In this document: positions 8,206-14,809 of the stretch, in pieces
How the letters are laid out: the number at the start of each line of letters is the position of its first letter
Numbering within the stretch: position 1 is the first letter of the stretch
Assembly: GCF_040066175.1 (NCBI RefSeq)
Contig: NZ_JBEAAM010000016.1
Span: 1 to 64,000 of the forward strand
From: Solimonas sp040066175
GTDB lineage: Bacteria; Pseudomonadota; Gammaproteobacteria; Nevskiales; Nevskiaceae
Direction of reading: 5' to 3'
Length of the DNA stretch: 64,000 nt
Position numbers and translations under genes: made by a program
The notes under the pieces: generated by a model
What the model was told of the DNA's origin: nothing
Seen by the model: only the letters and a program-made list of their open reading frames with translations
Databases searched by the model: none

Positions 8206-9431
8206 CAAACCGCCTCCCGGCAATCGATGTGCTCGCCGCGTTCGAGGTCATATCGGAACAGGTCGCGCATCAGCATCTCGTGGCCGCGCGTGCCGAGGAT
8301 CTCGGTGATCGACATGACGCGACGCTCGCCGCCCTTGAGACGGCTGACGTGCACCATCAGCTGGATCGCGGAAGCGACCTGGCCGCGGAAGGTGATCTCG
8401 CTGCCGGTGTAACCGGCGAAGCCGGCGAGCAGTTCGAGGCGATGGATCGCGTCGCGGCAGCTGTTGGCGTGCAGCGTCGTCATCGAACCATCGTGGCCGG
8501 TGTTCATCGCCTGCAGCATGTCGAGCACTTCGTTGCCGCGCACCTCGCCGACGATGATGCGGTCCGGACGCATGCGCAGCGCGTTGCGCACCAGATCACG
8601 CGCGGTGACCGCACGCTCGCCCTCCAGATTGGGCGGGCGCGTCTCCAGGCGCACGACGTGACTGTGGTGCAGGCGCAGTTCGGCCGCGTCCTCGACCGTG
8701 ATGATGCGCTCGTCGGCCGGAATCCACTGCGACAGCAGGTTCAGGAAGGTGGTCTTGCCCGAGCCGGTACCGCCGACGACCAGCAGGTTCGTACGCTTCT
8801 CCACGCGTTCGCGCAGGTATTCCAGCTCGGTCTGGCTCAGCGTGCCGTAACGCAGCAGGTCGTCGGCCAGCAGCGGCTGCTTGCGAAACTTGCGGATCGA
8901 AATGCACGGACCGTCGAGGGCGATCGGCGGAATGATGGCGTTGACGCGCGAGCCATCGGGCAGTCGCGCATCGACCATCGGCGTGGATTCATCGACGCGG
9001 CGGCCGATCGGCGCGAGGATGCGCTGGATCACGCGCACGACGTGGGCGTCATTGAAGAATCGCACCGGCGCGGTGTAGAGCCTGCCGTCGCGCTCGATGA
9101 ACACGCTGTTCGGGCCGTTGACGACGATGTCGTTGACGCTGTCGTCATCGACCAGCGTCTGGATCGGGCCGAAACCCATGAGTTCATCGCGGGCATCGCG
9201 GGCCAGCGCTTCGGATTCGCGCTGGTTGACCGGCAGGCGCTGCTCGACGACATAACGCCGCATCTGCTCGGTGACGAAGCGTTCGATCTTGACTTCGTCC
9301 CAGCGGTCGATGTCGAGATTGCGTTCCTCGATCTGCTGGATCAGATGGCGGTGGAAGCTGTTCTTGAGCTGCTGGTACTGGTCCGACAGCCGGAAGCGCG
9401 TGATCTGCGGATCGGTGTGGACCGTGCTCAC
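8205..9431 (-). CDS. tadA: TadA/CpaF pilus assembly ATPase
   Basis: A 408-residue secretion ATPase of the CpaF/TadA branch that powers Flp pilus polymerisation at the inner membrane. It has an N-terminal domain (1-170), Walker A GGTGSGKTT at 220-228, an aspartate box (ITVEDAAELRL), Walker B RIIVGEVRG and a histidine box (MTTLHAN). All catalytic elements appear intact. The GTG at 9431 is preferred over upstream starts: it has GGGAG just before it and gives the usual CpaF N-terminus. It follows tadZ by 25 bases and is coupled to tadB downstream. Confidence 0.93.
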   Translation of the reverse strand: MSTVHTDPQITRFRLSDQYQQLKNSFHRHLIQQIEERNLDIDRWDEVKIERFVTEQMRRYVVEQRLPVNQRESEALARDARDELMGFGPIQTLVDDDSVNDIVVNGPNSVFIERDGRLYTAPVRFFNDAHVVRVIQRILAPIGRRVDESTPMVDARLPDGSRVNAIIPPIALDGPCISIRKFRKQPLLADDLLRYGTLSQTELEYLRERVEKRTNLLVVGGTGSGKTTFLNLLSQWIPADERIITVEDAAELRLHHSHVVRLETRPPNLEGERAVTARDLVRNALRMRPDRIIVGEVRGNEVLDMLQAMNTGHDGSMTTLHANSCRDAIHRLELLAGFAGYTGSEITFRGQVASAIQLMVHVSRLKGGERRVMSITEILGTRGHEMLMRDLFRYDLERGEHIDCREAV

Positions 9432-9456
9432 GTGGTGCTCCCGCCCCAGCGCATCC

Positions 9457-10647
9457 CTAACCGAACAGTCGGCTGAGCAGGCCGCCCGTGGCGCTCTGCG
9501 CGCGGGCCTGACCGCTGAGGACCGCCGCCGCCAGCGCACGCACGTCCGTGCAGAACGGATCCTTGGGCGCCACCGTGAACAGCGGCTCGCCGGCGTTCAT
9601 CGCCTGCACGCGCGCGTGGCCATTGCCGGCCGACAGCGTTCCCAGCACCGGCAGATCGAGAATCTCGGCGAGATTCTCCGGCTCCAGGCCGATCCGGCGG
9701 CGGTAGTTGTCCACGACCAGTGCGGTGCGATCGAGCGGGCAATCCTCCAGGCGCAGCGCGCGCAGCAGGTACTTGCTGTGCCGCGACTTGATGATCGACT
9801 GGTCGGTCAGCAGCAGGGAGCGGTCGGCCTGCGTCACCAGCCCGGCGATGGTCTCCAGCGGCAGATGGCCGTCGAAGGAGACGACGACGCAGGCGAACAG
9901 CCCGCGCAGCACCTGCAGCAGCTTGATGAACTCCTCGAAGTTCGCCTGCGGACGGCCGACCAGATCCTCCGGCAGGCTGAGCAGGTACAGGCCGCTGGCG
10001 TGCTTGGCGAACGCGGTATCGACCAGCGTCTGGTCGCAGCGATACACGTCGTTGATCGCATCCAGCACGCTGTAGGACTGATTGACGTTGAGAAAGATCG
10101 CCCCGGCCCCCGCCGGCGTCGCCATATCGACCAGCAGCACCGGTTCGCTGCGCGGCAGGGATTCGACCATCGACAGCGCCAGGTGCTCGGCGACGAAGGC
10201 GATCGTCGCGCTCGGATGTGCGGCGAACACCGCGATCATCTTGCCCTGCTTCTGCGCCGACCGCGTCGCCGGCGCGGTGCGCCGCAGCAGCTTGCCGAGC
10301 AGCGCGGCGACGTCGCTCTCGTCACGGCGCAGCACGAGAAAATCGCGTGCCCCGGCGCGCATCGCCGCGAGCACGATGTCGGGATTGCTGTCGGGGCCCA
10401 GACCGGCCATCGGCAGGTCCGGCATGCGCTCCGCCAGGCGTTCCATCATGCTGATGCGCGCATCGAGATTCGCCGATTCGAACTGGAAGAACACGACATC
10501 GACGCGCCCCATCAACTGCACGCGTTCGATCAGATCCTCCGCGTCGAGCGGCCGCACCAGCGAAAACTCGGCCCCCTGCCCCGCGGCGTTTTCCAGCCAG
10601 CTCAGGTACACGGGATCGTCGGCGACGACGACAGCCTGGGTCTTCAT
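9457..10647 (-). CDS. tadZ: TadZ/CpaE-like localisation protein with atypical P-loop
   Basis: A 396-residue MinD/ParA-like protein. The N-terminal ~125 residues form a receiver-like domain without an obvious phosphorylatable aspartate. The C-terminal half has the SIMIBI NTPase fold (VLLVDMATPAGAGAIFLN, GLYLLSLPEDL). The P-loop position reads FAAHPSATIAFVA in place of KGGxGKT, so the Walker A lysines are absent. TadZ/CpaE proteins position the pilus machine at the cell pole. The gene follows rcpA by 33 bases. Family assignment is strong from fold pattern and position; ATP hydrolysis is doubtful. Confidence 0.82.
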   Translation of the reverse strand: MKTQAVVVADDPVYLSWLENAAGQGAEFSLVRPLDAEDLIERVQLMGRVDVVFFQFESANLDARISMMERLAERMPDLPMAGLGPDSNPDIVLAAMRAGARDFLVLRRDESDVAALLGKLLRRTAPATRSAQKQGKMIAVFAAHPSATIAFVAEHLALSMVESLPRSEPVLLVDMATPAGAGAIFLNVNQSYSVLDAINDVYRCDQTLVDTAFAKHASGLYLLSLPEDLVGRPQANFEEFIKLLQVLRGLFACVVVSFDGHLPLETIAGLVTQADRSLLLTDQSIIKSRHSKYLLRALRLEDCPLDRTALVVDNYRRRIGLEPENLAEILDLPVLGTLSAGNGHARVQAMNAGEPLFTVAPKDPFCTDVRALAAAVLSGQARAQSATGGLLSRLFG

Positions 10648-10680
10648 GATGTGGGCATCCGGGGTCTCGAAACCGGGATT

Positions 10681-11979
10681 CTAGCGGCTGAATCCCGCAG
10701 CGAAGTCACCGTTCTCCAGGAAGATGGTGCGCGCCCAGCCAGGGTCGTAGCGGTCGTACTCGGCACCCGGCAGCTTGGGCTGCCGCGCGCCGCGCGCGAT
10801 CGGCCGCACCAGATGCGGGGTCACGACCATGACCAGCTCGCGGTCCTCGCGGTCGAGCTGACTCGACTTGAACAGCGCCCCGAGGATCGGAATGTCGCCG
10901 AGCCCCGGGAACTTGTCCACGCTGTTGATCAGGTCGCTGCGCACCAGACCGGAAATCAGGAAGGTCTCGCCGTCGCCGAGTTCGATGGTCGTATCGGTGC
11001 GCCGGACCTTGAGCGCCGGGACCGCGACGCCCCCGACCTGGATGCCGGCGGAGAAGTCGAGATCGCTGACTTCCGGCGCCAGCTTGAGTGCGATGCGGTC
11101 GCGCGCGAGCACCGTCGGCGACAGCGACAGGCGCACGCCGAATTCCTTGTACTGCACCGAGATGCCGCCGCTGTTGGTGCCGCTCTGGCTGACCGGCACG
11201 GGAAACTCGCCGCCGGCCAGGAAGGTCGCGGTCTGTCCGCTCATCGCCACCAGACTCGGCTCGGCCAGCACCCGCGCCAGACCGCGGCTCTCGAGCAGAT
11301 CCAGGACCGCATCGATGCGGCCGTTGTCGCCCAGATCCCGCCCGAAGACGAGGCTGAACGCGTTGTCGAGCAGCGTCGCCGAGCGCGTCGGCGCCGCCAG
11401 CGTCACCGTGCTGTTGCTGCCGGTACGCGTGTAACCCAGTCCAAGCCCATATTGCTGCGCGGTCGAACGGCTGACTTCGGCGACCTTGATCTTGGTCAGC
11501 ACCTGGGTGTCGAGCGCCACCGTGCTGCTGTCGCTGATCGCGTTTTCGCGCGGCGCCTGCGCCGCCTGCGCCGCACGGCGATGGGCGATCAGATTGGGCA
11601 GCTGACCGGACAGTGCGCGTCCCTCGTCGATCGCGGCCCGCGCCAGCTCCGGATCCGCCTGCGGCGGACGCAGCGGATCGCGCACCGTGCCGACGCGGAT
11701 GCGGTACTCCCTGGGCGCCGGCGCGGACTTGGTCCACACCAGCAGGCTGGTCACGCCCAGCGCCTTGCCGGTGACCAGCACCTCCCGGCGATTGATGACG
11801 TTGACGTCCGCGATCTCGGGATTGCCGACGGCGACGCGCGTCACCTCGGTGGATTCGCGGTGCAGCTTGTGGGTGCCCTTTTCGACGATCAGGACCTTGC
11901 CGGGGTCCACCGCCGCGGCGGGGCCGGCGGTCAGCGCCACGAGACAGGCCAAGCAGATGCGGATCAATGCTTGTTTCAT
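10681..11979 (-). CDS. rcpA: RcpA/CpaC outer-membrane secretin
   Basis: A 432-residue secretin forming the outer-membrane channel of the Flp pilus. A signal peptide (about 1-23, ending AAA) precedes the pilus-and-secretion N-terminal domain (GKVLIVEKGTHKL, NPEIADVNVINRREVLVTGK). The secretin core lies at about 225-410, with VLAEPSLVAMSGQTATFLAGG and the terminal GDIPILGALFKS signature. It lies 10 bases after cpaB in the same operon. It is somewhat shorter than many CpaC proteins because the region between the two domains (about 105-145) is short and low in motifs. Confidence 0.92.
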   Translation of the reverse strand: MKQALIRICLACLVALTAGPAAAVDPGKVLIVEKGTHKLHRESTEVTRVAVGNPEIADVNVINRREVLVTGKALGVTSLLVWTKSAPAPREYRIRVGTVRDPLRPPQADPELARAAIDEGRALSGQLPNLIAHRRAAQAAQAPRENAISDSSTVALDTQVLTKIKVAEVSRSTAQQYGLGLGYTRTGSNSTVTLAAPTRSATLLDNAFSLVFGRDLGDNGRIDAVLDLLESRGLARVLAEPSLVAMSGQTATFLAGGEFPVPVSQSGTNSGGISVQYKEFGVRLSLSPTVLARDRIALKLAPEVSDLDFSAGIQVGGVAVPALKVRRTDTTIELGDGETFLISGLVRSDLINSVDKFPGLGDIPILGALFKSSQLDREDRELVMVVTPHLVRPIARGARQPKLPGAEYDRYDPGWARTIFLENGDFAAGFSR

Positions 11980-11989
11980 GACGTTGCCT

Positions 11990-12835
11990 TTAGCGGGTGG
12001 TCACGACTTCGCGCGCGCTGCCGCGCAGGATTTCGACACTCGGCGGGGGCGGAGTCGGCTGCACCGAAGGCGGCGGCCGGATGCGCGTCAGCTCGCTCAC
12101 CCCGATCGCCTTGTCCGGTGCCGCGGCCGCCGTCTCCGCTGCCACCGGTTCGCCGGGACTGTGCAAGGCCAGGCGCAGCTCGCCGAGGCTCGCGCCCAGC
12201 ATGACGCGCGTGGTGTCCTTGTCCGGCACCGCGAGCACCGCCGTGCGCACGCGCGAACGCTGTTTCTCGTCCTCCTTGATGCCCTCCGGGCGGTCGATGA
12301 TGCGTTCCTCGTAGGCGAGCACACGCACGTCCTTGAGCAGCACGCGCGACTGCGGTTCATCGACCCCGGCGCCGCCGCGCAGGTACAGCAGCAGATCGAC
12401 GATATCCCCCGGGCGCACGAAACCGCCCACGGCGATGACGTCGTTGACCTCCACGGAAACCGCCTGATGGCCGGGCGGGATGATGCGCGCCAGCACGTTG
12501 CCTTCCTTGAAGTAGCGCCGCGTGACCGGCGCACCGGCATCGACATCGACCAGCGGCACCTTGCCGACCACATCGTCGATGCTTTCGTAGGGATTGGCCG
12601 GCACGACCGACACCGGCACGAGCGCGACCGCGTCGCGCGCGATCGGCTTGTACGCCGCCAGTGGCTTGAGCGCGACCACGGCCAGCGTCTGCTGCACTTC
12701 CTGCTGCTGCACGCGCTGCTGCGCCTTCTGCGCCTGCTCGGCGTAGTTGCGGCTCATCTGAAAACCGATGATGGCGAGCACGACCGCCAGCAGTACCGCG
12801 ACCACAGCGACGATCTTCAGCGTCGTGCTGCTCAT
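11990..12835 (-). CDS. cpaB: CpaB/RcpC pilus assembly protein
   Basis: A 281-residue protein with an N-terminal TM (about 8-26), a coiled-coil-prone Gln-rich stretch (EQAQKAQQRVQQQEVQQ), a SAF-like domain (VVALKPLAAYKPIARDAV to GAPVTRRYF) and the RcpC/CpaB core (IPPGHQAVSVEVNDVIAVGGFVRPGDIVDLL). CpaB links the secretin to the inner-membrane parts in the periplasm. The gene is 10 bases upstream of rcpA, consistent with one transcript. The C-terminus is proline-rich. Confidence 0.9.
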   Translation of the reverse strand: MSSTTLKIVAVVAVLLAVVLAIIGFQMSRNYAEQAQKAQQRVQQQEVQQTLAVVALKPLAAYKPIARDAVALVPVSVVPANPYESIDDVVGKVPLVDVDAGAPVTRRYFKEGNVLARIIPPGHQAVSVEVNDVIAVGGFVRPGDIVDLLLYLRGGAGVDEPQSRVLLKDVRVLAYEERIIDRPEGIKEDEKQRSRVRTAVLAVPDKDTTRVMLGASLGELRLALHSPGEPVAAETAAAAPDKAIGVSELTRIRPPPSVQPTPPPPSVEILRGSAREVVTTR

Positions 12836-12866
12836 GCGAACTCTCCTGTTCCCCGACAGGCCGCGT

Positions 12867-13388
12867 TCAGATCCGGACGACTGCGGTCGCAGTCAAGGTT
12901 TCTGGCAGCGGCGGCACACAGCCCACGAAATACAGGTTAAGCATAGGGAAAAGTGCGTCCTTAGAACAGTTGGAGCTGTCCGGGCGCACGGTGAAACGCA
13001 GCGTCACGCGCAGGGCATCGGTATCGACGGGACATCCGGACGCGCCCTTGAGGCAGGGCTGCACGTCCACCTTCTCGCCGGCAGCGCCCAGCACGCGCTC
13101 GCGCTGCTTCGGCGGCAACCAGGACAGTGCCGACACCGCCGTCGCGCGCACCACCGTCTGCTGCTGCGTGAAATAGTCGTCCACCGCGGGCGACACCGCG
13201 ACCGCCGCCTCGGCAGCCTCCTGGGCGGCGTAAGTGATCGATTGCTGGATCACGTAAACGTAGGCGTAGACGATCACGCCATAGACCAGCAGGAACAGGA
13301 TCGGAAAGACGAAGGCGAACTCGACCAGCGCCGCGCCGGTCTCGCGCCGCCCCCTCGACCCCGCTGGACTCGTTGCGTTCATGCCCAT
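12867..13388 (-). CDS. tadE: TadE-like pseudopilin
   Basis: A 173-residue TadE-family protein. The signature TGAALVEFAFVFPILFLLVY has the glutamate and hydrophobic helix of TadE prepilins. A Pro-Ser-rich basic leader precedes it and a conserved YVYVIQQSITYAAQEAAEAA helix follows. It is probably a minor pilin processed by the same peptidase as Flp. The ATG at 13388 was chosen over an upstream frame extension to 13529 because AGGGG precedes it and the signature then lies at the expected distance; an ATG at 13382 is also possible. Confidence 0.85.
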   Translation of the reverse strand: MGMNATSPAGSRGRRETGAALVEFAFVFPILFLLVYGVIVYAYVYVIQQSITYAAQEAAEAAVAVSPAVDDYFTQQQTVVRATAVSALSWLPPKQRERVLGAAGEKVDVQPCLKGASGCPVDTDALRVTLRFTVRPDSSNCSKDALFPMLNLYFVGCVPPLPETLTATAVVRI

Positions 13389-13528
13389 CGCTGCACCCCT
13401 GCCCGTCCGCCCCCGCGTATCGGCACCCGTGCCGTCCGCACTGCGGCGCACGCCCCACCGGCTCAGGCAGACTCGAGGTCCGGAGCCGTCATAGTTATCG
13501 CGCCTTCGCTTGCCGGGGGCGCCCACCA

Positions 13529-13560
13529 CATCCCTCCGCCTTCGAGCGGAGGTATGGATG
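13529..13560 (-). terminator. Hairpin between flp and tadE (attenuator-like)
   Basis: A perfect 7-bp stem CCTCCGC/GCGGAGG (13533-13539 with 13546-13552) closes a six-base loop and is extended by an outer CATCC/GGATG pairing. It starts 8 bases after the last flp codon on the minus strand and is followed by no clear U-tract. Such a structure could stabilise the abundant flp message or partially terminate before the assembly genes. The rest of 13389-13567 shows nothing else. Confidence 0.5.
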
Positions 13561-13567
13561 TTAGATC

Positions 13568-13780
13568 TTACGGCGTCGAGGGTGTGCCGGCGCCGGTGAC
13601 CTGATCGGCAACGGCCTGGAACAGGCCGTACAGACCGGAACTCTGATCGCCGGCGACCAACAGCAGGACCGCGATCAGCGCCACGGCGATCAGGCCGACG
13701 ATCAGGCCGTACTCCACCGCGCTGGCGCCGCGCTCGTCCTTGATGAAGGCGCGCAACTGCTCGATAAACTCAATCAACAT
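13568..13780 (-). CDS. flp: Flp-type IVb pilin
   Basis: The 70-residue major pilin of the tad pilus. A short basic leader ends in Gly18, and the mature protein would start ASAVEYGLIVGLIAVALIAV, with Glu at +5 and Tyr at +6 as in the Flp motif. One hydrophobic helix is followed by a short Gly/Ser-rich tail. AGGAG sits just upstream of the ATG. It is the first gene of the tad locus and is preceded by a good sigma-70 promoter. Cleavage needs a TadV/PilD-type peptidase, which is not encoded in this window. Confidence 0.93.
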   Translation of the reverse strand: MLIEFIEQLRAFIKDERGASAVEYGLIVGLIAVALIAVLLLVAGDQSSGLYGLFQAVADQVTGAGTPSTP

Positions 13781-13826
13781 GGACCGCTCCTATGGACCAG
13801 GCCGGCACTCCGCCGTACGTGTGAGT

Positions 13827-13855
13827 ACTATGGTGTTGCGGCGGTACAGCGTCAA
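13827..13855 (-). promoter_or_regulatory. Sigma-70 promoter of flp/tad operon
   Basis: On the minus strand TTGACG (13850-13855) is separated by exactly 17 bases from CATAGT (13827-13832). These match the -35 and -10 consensus at five of six and four of six positions. The predicted start lies about 40 bases before the flp ATG at 13780. The divergent apaH gene starts at 13918, so the region between the two genes probably serves both. Confidence 0.6.
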
Positions 13856-13917
13856 AGCTGACGGGCAGGCGGTTTGATACCGTTCATCGGCTGCGATCCG
13901 CTCATCACTCGATTGCG

Positions 13918-14748
13918 ATGGCCACTTACATTGTCGGCGACATCCAGGGTTGTCGCGCATCCCTCGAACGCCTGCTCGATCTGTGCCGCTTCGATCCCGG
14001 CCGCGACCGCCTGGTCTGCACCGGCGATCTGGTGGCGCGCGGGCCGGACTCGGCCGGTGTCCTGCGCCTCGTGCGCAGTCTGGGCGCGAGCGCGTCGAGC
14101 GTGCTGGGCAATCACGATCTGCACCTGCTCGGCCTCGCACAGGGCATCGGCAAGCCGGGGGATGGCCTGGCCGACGTGCTGGATGCCGCCGACGCCGGCG
14201 AGTTGCTCGCCTGGCTTGCGGAACAGCCACTGGCCTGGCGTGACCCCGACACGGCGACCCTGGTGGTGCACGCCGGTGTGCTGCCGCGATGGTCCGCGGA
14301 CCAGACGCTGGCGCTGGCCGCCGAGGCGCAAGCCGTCCTGCGCGACGCCGACGCACGCCGCCGTTTCCTGCCCCGGATGTACGGCAACCATCCGGCGCAC
14401 TGGGACGAGACGCTGACCGGCGCGGACCGCTGGCGCGTGGTGATCAACGCGCTGACGCGCCTGCGCTATTGCCGTGCGGACGGCAGCATGGACTTCCACC
14501 ACAAGGGCGCGCCCGGAACGCAACCCGCCGGACTGCTGCCGTGGTTCGCGGTGCCCGCACGCGCCAGCCGCGATACGACCCTGGTCTTCGGCCACTGGTC
14601 CACACTCGGCCGCATCGAATGGCCGCAGTGGGGTGTCTGGGGTCTGGACACGGGCGCCGTCTGGGGCGGACCGCTGACGGCGCTGCGACTCGACGACCGG
14701 GAGCTGTTCCAGGTACCGGGACCGACGGTCCGACCCGCGCGAATCTGA
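13918..14748 (+). CDS. apaH: Bis(5'-nucleosyl)-tetraphosphatase, symmetrical
   Basis: A metallophosphatase of 276 residues, family length, that splits Ap4A into two ADP. The phosphoesterase motifs are present in order: GDIQGC (7-12), CTGDLVARGPDS (about 34-45), VLGNHDLHLL (about 61-70) and a distal VFGHWSTLGR. It usually neighbours ksgA-apaG, but here it stands alone between the tad locus and the RND module. It is transcribed away from flp. Confidence 0.93.
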   Translation: MATYIVGDIQGCRASLERLLDLCRFDPGRDRLVCTGDLVARGPDSAGVLRLVRSLGASASSVLGNHDLHLLGLAQGIGKPGDGLADVLDAADAGELLAWLAEQPLAWRDPDTATLVVHAGVLPRWSADQTLALAAEAQAVLRDADARRRFLPRMYGNHPAHWDETLTGADRWRVVINALTRLRYCRADGSMDFHHKGAPGTQPAGLLPWFAVPARASRDTTLVFGHWSTLGRIEWPQWGVWGLDTGAVWGGPLTALRLDDRELFQVPGPTVRPARI

Positions 14749-14755
14749 AGTGCAT

Positions 14756-14809
14756 GGGCCCCGTCCCGACGGACGGGGCCCGTACAGACCCGGCAAGCCG
14801 CCGCCGGGT
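14756..14809. terminator. Two strong hairpins between convergent apaH and RND genes
   Basis: An 11-bp perfect stem (14756-14766 with 14771-14781, loop CGAC) is followed by a 7-bp stem ACCCGGC/GCCGGGT (14788-14794 with 14803-14809). Together they fill the space between two convergent genes and probably act as a bidirectional terminator. Neither side has a clear T-run. Confidence 0.6.

Noticed and set aside
9271..12204. 977-codon plus-strand frame across tadA, tadZ and rcpA
   Set aside because: Its length is striking, but its product is low-complexity Arg/Gln/Ala and it opposes three genes with clear family motifs.
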